A DNA stretch of 64,000 nt from Charina bottae (Eukaryota; Chordata; Lepidosauria; Squamata; Charinaidae), in assembly GCA_023362775.1 (NCBI GenBank), contig JALMGJ010000060.1:258501-322500 (forward strand). The letters are read 5' to 3'. The position numbers and the translations under genes were made by a program. Shown piece after piece: positions 52,657 to 61,125 of this stretch (position 1 is the stretch's first letter; every line of letters starts with the position of its first letter). The notes under the pieces were generated by a model, which saw nothing but the letters and a program-made list of their open reading frames with translations, had not been told where the DNA came from and did no database searches.

Positions 52657-55572
52657 AGTAATATATGGGATGCAAGTAAAGCATTTATCAGGGGCCATTT
52701 TATCTCTCTGGGAAACCATCTTAGGAAAGTTAAACAAGTAAAACTTCAACAAATATGTGAACAAATTAAAACAAAAGAACTAGAACTTCAAAATAACCCC
52801 AATGATAAAAATATTAAAAATCAAATAATCATTCTACAAAAACAATTAGATCTTCAAACTACAGATGAAATAGAAAAAAATTTAAGATATGTAAAACAGA
52901 GACATTTCCAACATGCTAACAAAGCAGGGAAATGGTTAGCCTTTAAATTAAGAAAAGAGGCAAATAAAAAGATTATAAATAAAATAAATGTAAAAGGAGA
53001 AGAAATTACGGATAATCAAGGCATTAGAAAGGTATTTTATGATTTTTATAATAAATTATATCAAAAACAACAAATACCACAAGAAAAATGTGAAACATAT
53101 TTACAAAAAAGTAATATGAAGAAGATTTCACAAACACAAAGAGAGATGTTGAATGAACCAATTACCAATCAGGAAATAATAGAAGCCATAAAAAAACAAA
53201 AATTAGGAAAATCACCAGGACCAGATGGCTTTACAGCATCTTATTATAAACACTTTCAAGAATTTCTAATAACCCCATTTAATACTCTTCTGAATTCAAT
53301 AATGACAGGAAATACAGTTCCTGATTCTTGGACACAAGCAAATATTATTTTAATTCCTAAAGAAAATCAAGATATTACTATCTGCAAAAATTATAGACCG
53401 ATCTCTCTTCTAAATACAGACTACAAAATATTTACCACCATTCTAGCTAATAGATTAAAAAGAGTCCTACAAGAGACAATAAATTTAGACCAAAGTGGTT
53501 TCTTACCAAAAAGATATATAAAAGATAATATAAGATCTATTTTAAACATAATTGAATACGCAAAAAACCACAATGACAAGCCAATTACTCTATTATTTTT
53601 AGATGCGGAAAAAGCTTTTGATAATTTAAATTGGACATTTTTGATTAAAACACTTGAAAATTTAGATTATGGAAATAAATTTATTAATGCTATCCGAGCT
53701 ATTTATAAAAATCAGAAAGCTAGAGTGGTGGTAAATAATGAGACAACGCAAAACTGTACTATAGGTAAGGGCACTAGACAAGGATGCCCAATATCTCCAC
53801 TTTTATTTATTATGGTTTTGGAAATCCTGCTAGAAAATATTAGAAAAGATGAACAAATTGAAGGAGTTAAAATAAAACAAGAAAATTATAAGCTGAGAGC
53901 ATTTGCGGATGATATTGTAATTACTTTACAAAATCCAGATCACTCATTAACTCATTTAATTAAAAAGATACATGAATTTGGTGAACTCGCTGGATTTAAA
54001 ATAAATAATCAAAAAACAAAAGTGTTAAATTTAAATATCTCCGCAAATAACACTCAGCTGATGGAATTGGCCACGGGATTCAAAAATGAAAAAAAAATAA
54101 GATATCTTGGAGTCGAAATTACATCAAAAAATTCTGATCTATTTAAAAATAATTACATGAAAGTATGGAATGAAATAAGACAAGATCTTCACAAATGGAC
54201 AAAACTCCAAATATCTTTTTTGGGCAGGATTTCCACAATCAAAATGAACATATTACCAAGAATTCTCTTTCTATTTCAAACAATTCCAATAATAATTACT
54301 GAAAAAACATTTCATGATTGGCAAAAAGATCTTGCTAAATTTATATGGCAAGGGAAAAAACCTAGAATTAAATATAAATATCTACAAGATATAAAAGAGA
54401 ATGGAGGATTTGGCTTACCAGACCTAAAATTATATTATGAAGCTAGTACAATGATTTGGTTGAGAGATTGGATAAAATTGGGCAACAAAAGATTATTGAA
54501 TTTGGAAGGGTATGACCTTAGATTCGGCTGGCATGGATACCTATGGTACGACAAATTAAAAGCAAATCGGGCTTTTACACACCACCCAATTAGGAAATCG
54601 ATCTTAAAAATTTGGGAAAAATATAAAAAACAATTGTTACCTAATATACCATTGTGGATATCACCACATGAAGCCTTTGCAATACAAGGAATTACAACCA
54701 GAAATAAATGGCTAAATTATAAAGATCTGTTGACATTTGAAGGTTCAAACTATAAATTGAAAACTAGGGAAGACCTAGAAAATGAGGGTAATGCCTGCAA
54801 TTGGTTTACATATTTACAAATAAAATCACAATTCAAAATAGACTCCAAAAATTTTAATTTTAAGAAATGCTATGTTAACTGGGACAATATATTATGGAGA
54901 GAGGAGGAACATCTAATTGCAAAAATTTATAAAATTCTAATACAAAATAAGTTTTCTAAGTTATCTAAAAAATATCCCTTAATTAAATGGGAACAAAATT
55001 TGGGTCATAACATTCAAAATGAAACTTGGGAGAAAATTTGGTCAAAAGGTTTGAACTTCACTTTAAATTATAATATGAAAGAAAATTTCTTTAAAATGAT
55101 GTATAGATGGTATCTCACTCCATATATATTGTCTAAGGCAAACCCGGTAATACCAAATCATTGTTGGAAATGCAAAAAAGAGACTGGTACCTTTTTTCAT
55201 TTATGGTGGACATGCCGGAAAACAAAGACTTATTGGGACAGAATTCACAAAATTATTTGTGAAATTATACAAGAAAACTTCATCAAAGAACCGGATCTAT
55301 ACTTATTGGGATTTATAAAACCAGAACTACATAAAAAATATGGAAAACTGTTATTTTACATCATAACCGCAGCTAGAATCATATTTGCTAAATATTGGAA
55401 AGAAGAATATATACCCACGACCGAAGAATGGACTTTAAAAATAATGGACTTGATGCAAATGGCAAAATTAACCGATCAAATTAACGACAGAAATATGGAT
55501 GAATTTAAGATAGTTTGGAGTCCTTTTTTTAAATATATTCAAAAAACGCAAAATATACAATTAGAAATTTAA
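52657..55572 (+). CDS. L1 ORF2 protein, RT and C-terminal domains, endonuclease missing
   Basis: The frame is open from the 5' truncation point: SNIWDASKAFIRGHFISLGN, long before the first Met at 53116. About 972 codons have no stop; L1 ORF2 is usually near 1250-1280. RT: SPGPDGFTASYY, YRPISLLNTDYKI, motif A LLFLDAEKAFD (Asp codon 53602-53604), motif B GTRQGCPISP, motif C FADD (53902-53913). C-terminal region: RISTIKMNILPRILFLFQTI, WQGKKPRIKYKYLQ, WHGYLWYDKLKANR. The cysteine-rich end is CWKCKKETGTFFHLWWTC. The AP endonuclease domain is absent, so this copy could not move itself. Lack of stops in AT-rich DNA means that the insertion is recent. Confidence 0.93.
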   Translation, partial: SNIWDASKAFIRGHFISLGNHLRKVKQVKLQQICEQIKTKELELQNNPNDKNIKNQIIILQKQLDLQTTDEIEKNLRYVKQRHFQHANKAGKWLAFKLRKEANKKIINKINVKGEEITDNQGIRKVFYDFYNKLYQKQQIPQEKCETYLQKSNMKKISQTQREMLNEPITNQEIIEAIKKQKLGKSPGPDGFTASYYKHFQEFLITPFNTLLNSIMTGNTVPDSWTQANIILIPKENQDITICKNYRPISLLNTDYKIFTTILANRLKRVLQETINLDQSGFLPKRYIKDNIRSILNIIEYAKNHNDKPITLLFLDAEKAFDNLNWTFLIKTLENLDYGNKFINAIRAIYKNQKARVVVNNETTQNCTIGKGTRQGCPISPLLFIMVLEILLENIRKDEQIEGVKIKQENYKLRAFADDIVITLQNPDHSLTHLIKKIHEFGELAGFKINNQKTKVLNLNISANNTQLMELATGFKNEKKIRYLGVEITSKNSDLFKNNYMKVWNEIRQDLHKWTKLQISFLGRISTIKMNILPRILFLFQTIPIIITEKTFHDWQKDLAKFIWQGKKPRIKYKYLQDIKENGGFGLPDLKLYYEASTMIWLRDWIKLGNKRLLNLEGYDLRFGWHGYLWYDKLKANRAFTHHPIRKSILKIWEKYKKQLLPNIPLWISPHEAFAIQGITTRNKWLNYKDLLTFEGSNYKLKTREDLENEGNACNWFTYLQIKSQFKIDSKNFNFKKCYVNWDNILWREEEHLIAKIYKILIQNKFSKLSKKYPLIKWEQNLGHNIQNETWEKIWSKGLNFTLNYNMKENFFKMMYRWYLTPYILSKANPVIPNHCWKCKKETGTFFHLWWTCRKTKTYWDRIHKIICEIIQENFIKEPDLYLLGFIKPELHKKYGKLLFYIITAARIIFAKYWKEEYIPTTEEWTLKIMDLMQMAKLTDQINDRNMDEFKIVWSPFFKYIQKTQNIQLEI

Positions 55573-55654
55573 TATTTAAAACATAATATGTAAAGTATCT
55601 ATCAGGAACAAATTAGTATATAAATATATAATGGAAAATTGGACGGAAAGTAAG

Positions 55655-55695
55655 AAGTCTCTCTTTTTTTTTTTTTTTTTTTTTTGGGGGGGGGA
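55655..55695 (+). repeat. Poly-T/poly-G tract and TTGTA repeats in the L1 3' UTR
   Basis: About 22 T followed by eight G, inside the L1 3' UTR. A TTGTA pentanucleotide run follows at 55985-56020. Guanine-rich tracts are typical of L1 3' UTRs. Confidence 0.85.
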
Positions 55696-56073
55696 AGAAG
55701 TGTGAAGGTAAAGTAAAGTAGAACAGAAAGAGTAAGGAAGTGGAAGTAAAAGAAGGGAAGAGAGGGAAGAGGAAGAAAAGAAAGAAAGAAAGATTGAGTA
55801 AGTAGGAAGTTGGTTAGGTTGGGCGATTTAGTTAGAGAAGGTTTTAAATAAATTAAGTTAATGTTTTTTTGTTTTTGTTTTTTTAGATAAGTTTAGATTA
55901 GGCAAAGGTTATATAGTATATAAAAGGTTATAGTTTAGGATATTAGTTTAATGTTAGGTTATATTTTTATGTATTGTGCGTTTTTGTATTGTATTGTATT
56001 GTATTGTATTGTATTGTGTGCTGTATTATGTATTGTATATAAAAAAAATTATTTTTAATAATTAAAAAAAAAA

Positions 56074-56234
56074 GAAAATTGCTGTATAACTTTTTTGTTT
56101 AAAGTCGGAAGTCACTTTTTTTGTAATCGCTTTAAAAAATTATCTCGTTTTCACACTTTTTTAGTTCTTTTTTCTTTTTTTGTAGTTTTTTTGTTTTCTC
56201 TATCTTTTATCTTTTTCTGAAATTTAATAAAATT
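56074..56234 (+). repeat. 161-bp direct repeat flanking the L1, right copy
   Basis: See the left copy at 52495-52656. This copy continues into CTTTTAAAAAG and the A-rich end of the host element. Confidence 0.92.
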
Positions 56235-56262
56235 CTTTTAAAAAGAAAAAAATCCTTTGTGG

Positions 56263-57295
56263 AATGAAGAAATGAAAGTGGCTGTGGATGAGAAAAATGA
56301 ACATATGTTGCTGCAAAGAATAAAAATGAAGGAAAGATACTCTATAGCATACAGTATCTCAGGGGTCTCAACATATGACTTGTGTGCTGCACAAGTCAAC
56401 AGAGATAAATGCAAATTTCTTTCTTTAGGAAAAAAAACCCATAACATGCAGTTATAAAATGAGACAGTTGACTGGGGTATGGCCTATCTGAATAGGATTT
56501 TGGAGCTGGTTGATCACAAGCTCATTGTGAGTGCTGTGTGGTGTGCTGCAGCTATTAGTCATGAAAGCTATAGATAAACTCCAAGCAGCTAAGAAATAAC
56601 AGTGGGATGAGACTATTGTATTCTGGTTCTGCTTCTTCCTATAGGCATCCAACTGACCACTCTGAGAAACAGGATGAGCTAAATAACTGAATTAATTTCA
56701 AAAGGGAAGCAAAAGGGGAGGAGGATTTGATTGGGATACACATCACAATTCGTCAAGAAAAATCAAATACTTTGGGGGAGGGGTTGTTAAACATTGAAAA
56801 TCTCCTCTACCGGATTAAGAAGTATCCATCCTTGTCCATCCAAGCTTTTCCCTACTGTGTTAAATAAGTAAGTGTTCAGAATTGCAGCTGGGAGTAGCCT
56901 TGACCTTTGGCATTTTCTTGCAATATACTGGAAGGCAAAGTTCTGGTTTGTGGTTCTGGTTTTGTAACTCTACTCCTTGTGAACTTCAAGTGAGGCTACA
57001 AAGCTTGTGTTGGAAGAGTCTTTTCAGAACAAAGTCTAGGGCTGGGAAATGGTCAACAGGAGTTTATCTTCTTCAGCCAGAGATGAAAATGCAAGTGCAC
57101 ATCTACAGAGCTATCAGCATTAAGATGTGGGGCCTAAAAGGAAACTTATCAGAGAAATGAATTCTTCCTCTCCATCACCATGGGTGTGAAAGACAGTCTG
57201 CTTGCAGTGCTTGTTTGATACCCAGGGTAATGGTACGGAAGCTATTTCCTACACGGTTAAAGTGAATAGCCTGAAACCAGATCTAGCTCTTATCA
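56263..57295. other. Unassigned sequence
   Basis: No supported gene or repeat. The small ORFs overlap one another on both strands. Confidence 0.4.
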
Positions 57296-57299
57296 AAAG

Positions 57300-57399
57300 A
57301 AGATTTGATTTGATTTGATTTGATTTGATTTGATTTGATTTGATTTGATTTGATTTGATTTGATTTGATTTGATTTGATTTGATTTGATTTGATTTGAT
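57300..57399 (+). repeat. TTTGA pentanucleotide microsatellite
   Basis: Twenty uninterrupted GATTT units. The complementary strand reads as an NQIKS repeat ORF, which is an artefact. Confidence 0.98.
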
Positions 57400-57499
57400 T
57401 ACAAGATGGTAACTGTCCCTCCCCCAAAAAGCAAATTCCTTCCAGCTCTCTATATTGAATGTGTGGGAGAAAGAGGCGTAAGAGGTTTAACACTGTTTG

Positions 57500-57572
57500 T
57501 TGTTATCCACGCCCAGAGTCTACCATGGTAGAGATGGGCGGGGATAAATCCAAATAATAAATAAATAAATAC
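57500..57572 (+). repeat. L2/CR1-type LINE 3' end
   Basis: TTGTTATCCACGCCCAGAGT, GGTAGAGATGGGCGGGGATA, then AAATAATAAATAAATAAAT, the canonical terminal hairpin and tail. Confidence 0.75.
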
Positions 57573-58469
57573 CCAGCAGCCCTGGAATTCTTTCAGAATG
57601 GCATCTTAGCTTTTCTACAGTAAATTAGAAGCTCTTATATACTTGTGTGCTAGTTTACTTGTTCCAGTCTGGCTTGCTGGGATGAGGCCTAGTAGTATTC
57701 ACTATTATATTATTAGTAGTATTAACTTTGTCTGCAGCTTTCGGTGGAAATCTGGGCACTTAGGAAGGTGATACAGCAGAGTTCCCTGTCCATATTTTCT
57801 TCATTTTATTATCCATTATTATCATTATATTCCACTGCCACTACCTATAAGAAAAGTATTCCAGATGGCTCATGCAAGGATTGTTCCATATCACTAATCC
57901 CTCAAGTTTGTGTGCTATTGCTTGTGGTGGGTTTTTTTGTGTCCTTCTTCTAAATTCTCTCATTTATTTCAGAGAGTGATTTTTTGGGAAGCAGACATGA
58001 CTAGCTAGGGAAAAAAAAAGGAGCCAATACCTTTCTGTCAAAAATCAATCATTCCTTTGGTTTGAATGTAATAGGTTGGAAATATGAGCATTCAATTTCC
58101 GCTTATGGCTAGTTGACCTTAGCTGTGCATGAGGCTTTCACATTGTTCAAAATACTGTGTTTTACAATTTTCTCAAGCCCAGCCATGTTGAATTGCATTT
58201 TCTTAACATAAACAACAAACCTTGTTTGGCTTTTCATTATAACCTTAGAACTGTCACAGTGAAACTTTTCCATTAGAGAATATTTCTATGGCTTCTTTTT
58301 TCTTTTCTTTTCTTTCTTTCTTTCTTTTTTTTTTTTTTGTGAATAGACCAAGTTAAGACAACCTGGCCAGAGTTTTGAGCTTGACACAAATGTCACTCAG
58401 ATACAGGTGATGTGTTTCAATAAGAACTTAAAACATGTATTGGCAATTTTTTTAGATGCTAAACAGTTG

Positions 58470-58514
<45 letters not shown>

Positions 58515-58640
58515 CTTTTCTAAAATAGTCTAAAATCTTGTGTGATTAGCCCCAAGATTTCAAATATAATGAAGCTAAAATTTTGCAAAGCTAAAATTTT
58601 AGAGCACGTTTCCACATTTTTAGTATTTTCTGTCAACTTT
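57573..58640. other. Unassigned, with CT/T tract and CA microsatellite
   Basis: A TTTTC/TTTC and poly-T tract lies at about 58298-58338, and a CA repeat of about 20 units at 58471-58511. Otherwise nothing recognisable. Confidence 0.5.
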
Positions 58641-58650
58641 TTTTTAGGGG

Positions 58651-58875
58651 GGGGTAGGCAACCCAGTGTGGACTCCTGGTGACTTCCTGGACAAGTCCCT
58701 GCTGTTTTCTTGGCAAGATTTTGGGAGTGGCTTGCCATTGCCTGCTTCCTAGAGCTGAGAAAGAGAGACTGGCCCAAGGCCACCCAGCTAGCTTTGTGCC
58801 CAAGGCAGGACTGGAACTCAGGGTCTCCCAGTTTCTAGCCTGGTGCCTTAACCACTACACCAAACTGGCTCTCTC
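58651..58875 (-). mobile_element. Sauria-type SINE with BovB-like tail, second copy
   Basis: Minus strand: GAGCCAGTTTGGTGTAGTGG, AGTTCCAGTCCTGCCTTGGG, TAGCTGGGTGGCCTTGGGCC, then AGGCAATGGCAAGCCAC, GGACTTGTCCAGGAAGTCAC and CAGGAGTCCACACTGG. The long 3' half matches the copy at 19376 but not the short-tail copies. Confidence 0.82.
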
Positions 58876-59029
58876 TGCAAACTAATGGGAGAAATGAAAA
58901 CTTCTGTGATCTTTAGATTTTATGTAACTAAACTCTAAAATAACGTGTCAAACAATCTGAATTTCTTCTAAGCAGCCATCTCCTTGAGTAAAAGTTTCTT
59001 CTTTAATGTTTTTGCTCATTGCTGTCTCT

Positions 59030-59402
59030 GCCCAGTTGTTTCTACCCATCCTATCTGGTCGAGCAGGATGGACATGCTCCAGGTCCCACTGGCTAAGGAA
59101 TGTCAGCTGGCGGGGCCCAGAAGATAGGCCTTTTCTGCTGTGTTGCCCCCCTCTGAAACATTCTCCCTTCAGAGATCAGGTTGGCACCAATCCTGGTGGC
59201 CTTCTGCTAAGGCCCTAAGGACCTAGTTTTGTGTCCAAGCCTGGGGCTCCAAGTGTGTGGAGAGACCTGTCTCCTGGCTGTATTAATAACTGTTGTATCT
59301 CTTTCGATTGCTATCTATTTTTTTTTACTTTTAACATTGTACACCATCCAGAGTCATTTGTTGAGATGGCAGCTATATAAATTGATTAAATAAATAAACT
59401 TA
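59030..59402 (+). repeat. L2/CR1 LINE, C-terminal ORF2 and 3' end
   Basis: The plus-strand frame has LSGRAGWTCSRSHWLRNVSW, RGPEDRPFLLCC and FRDQVGTNPGGLL, the degraded end of L2/CR1 ORF2. The 3' UTR follows, with TGTACACCATCCAGAGTCAT, GAGATGGCAGCTATATAAAT and an AAATAAATAAA tail. Confidence 0.8.
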
Positions 59403-60745
59403 CCATTGCTCTTCCAGGTTATCCTATCTGAGAACTGGCTTTCTTTACATGTAATTTTTTAGATTTTATTACTTTAAATCATCTGTTCCATCTTACAACC
59501 CAAAATAGATTGTCAAGGAGTCTTATGAATGAGGATGGTGAAACGTATTATTTGTCATGCTTCAAAGTGAGAAAGGGAGAACCGCCCATCCTGTTGGTGA
59601 GCATGTCCTTCTAGAAGACACGAGACTGTTCCATAATGGAAACTGAGCATAGCAAAATGAAAAAGGCAGCTATTGAGTTGTCCATAAATCAGTAGTATAT
59701 GACATAGCCTTTTTGTACAGTATGTACTACTAAAGGTTCTGTTAATACCTTGGGTAAAGAAAATGGCACCTGGATAACATTTGTGACCCCCAAGTACTAG
59801 GCACTTCACATGGGAGCCAACTGTCTGAAATCTGGGTTGAGGCCAGGGGGGTGGGATTGAGGCTGAGTGAGTACAAAGGGGGACCAGCCTTGAATTCTTT
59901 TGAGATTGCCAAGAGGGACAGTTTTGTGGTCTGGGTCATGTACAAAGTCAGATTGACCAAAATGCTTTCTCTCTCCTACAGGGGAAAAGGATTTGTCATT
60001 AGAAAGATTTTAGGAGAACTCTAGGAGAAAAGAAGCAAGAAAGTGTGTGCTGAGATTGGCAAGAGGAAAGGAATTACTTCTGCTTCTGATTAAAAAAAAA
60101 TACAAGAAGCTGGTAAAAAGTCCATGAAAGCAAGCAAGCAAGGGAAATTTAGCTTCAGGTATCTGGTCATCCTAAGGATTAGGTAACAAGCTGAGCTGGC
60201 AATCTTTTGTAATTTTTAAAATTTTTTTACCAGGTTCTGTGTTTAAGACTAAATTATATCTGTTGTTTATTTTCTCTATGCAACCTCGGTAATTGTGTGT
60301 CTTAGGCAACAAGCCATCTGACAGCCTATTCAGAGTCTCACCTTTTCCTGTACAGTATATTTCTCCATTGGAGAATCTTCTAAGATGCTGCCTGTGATTT
60401 GAGCAGCCCTATATTTTTACCTCCTCTACCACTGAATGTTCTGTATGCTAAAATGTAAAGTTAAAAGGGGGGTTTTGTTCTTTTTTTCCTTTTTAAAAAA
60501 ATAAAATTTGATTCTATTTATCTCTTGTGAGATTAGTCTATCTCCCCACAAAGGAGGCGATGATTTCCCTGATGACACACCTCAACTCTGCAGACCCAGG
60601 AGGTGGTACTGTAGCATTTATTTCATTCTCATTTGTTTTCCTTTTAATTTGTCAGAAAGTAACATAGGTTGTGGGAACCCTATACTACTAGTTGTACTGT
60701 GTCCCATACACTGGGGTTAGGGAGGAGGAGATCAGGCAAGGCTTT
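59403..60745. other. Unassigned sequence
   Basis: Nothing recognisable. Confidence 0.4.
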
Positions 60746-60753
60746 CTCTAGAA

Positions 60754-60981
60754 CAGGGTTTCCCAAACTGTAAGGTGTACTTCCCTTTGGGGGGGGGTGC
60801 AGACAGAGTCCAGGGGAGGTGTGAAGAACCTTTCAGTTGTACATTATTACAATAAATCCACCCTTCCCAAAGTTTCATTGTATTATTTGTGTTCATTTTG
60901 GTGTTTGGATTTTTAGGAGAGGTGTGTACATTAATATTACCCCAAAGGGAGATTTGATGGCAAAACATTTAGGAACCCCTG
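60754..60981. mobile_element. hAT-like nonautonomous DNA transposon
   Basis: The ends CAGGGTTTCC and GGAACCCCTG are inverted repeats with one mismatch. The flanks CTCTAGAA (60746-60753) and TTGTAGAA (60982-60989) agree at six of eight bases, a decayed 8-bp TSD. The 228-bp interior is AT-rich and non-coding. Different from the palindromic MITE family. Confidence 0.65.
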
Positions 60982-61125
60982 TTGTAGAAGATAGTTGGTG
61001 GTGATAAGACCTACCAAACCACATACGAAGATTGTTAGTGGAGCTAGGATGTGTTGACCCAGAGGGCTTCTGAAAGAGGATACTCAACATCTGCAGCCTT
61101 GCTGCTCCACAAAATGTCTGACTTT

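Larger units (their letters stand above)
52657..56073 (+). mobile_element. L1 LINE, 5'-truncated, with open ORF2
   Basis: It starts abruptly in ORF2 at the end of the left 161-bp repeat and finishes with an A-rich tail (about 56062-56073) at the start of the right repeat. The 3' UTR holds a T-run then G-run (55662-55695), an AAGAAAGAAAG purine block, and TTGTA repeats (55985-56020). The flanking 161-bp direct repeat behaves as an unusually long TSD. Its left copy begins AAAATT after GG, compatible with L1 endonuclease nicking at a TTTT-type site. Confidence 0.9.
47676..56240 (+). mobile_element. L1-type element with short ORF only, host to BovB and L1 insertions
   Basis: The flanks GAAAAAGATGCTTTGTG (ends about 47675) and GAAAAAAATCCTTTGTG (after the A-rich tail at about 56245-56262) agree at 15 of 17 bases, an eroded TSD. 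Own sequence: 47676 to about 49208 (GC-richer leader, ORF, start of the 3' region), 52437-52656, and the end at 56235-56240. The last part carries AATAAA and an A-rich tail. Without inserts it is about 1.8 kb. It parallels the element at 3801-5901 in size, order and 3' end, so both may belong to one nonautonomous L1-derived group. Confidence 0.65.

Noticed and set aside
57293..57493. ORF reading NQIKS repeats
   Set aside because: Artefact of the TTTGA microsatellite, whose 5-base unit gives a 15-base reading cycle without stops.
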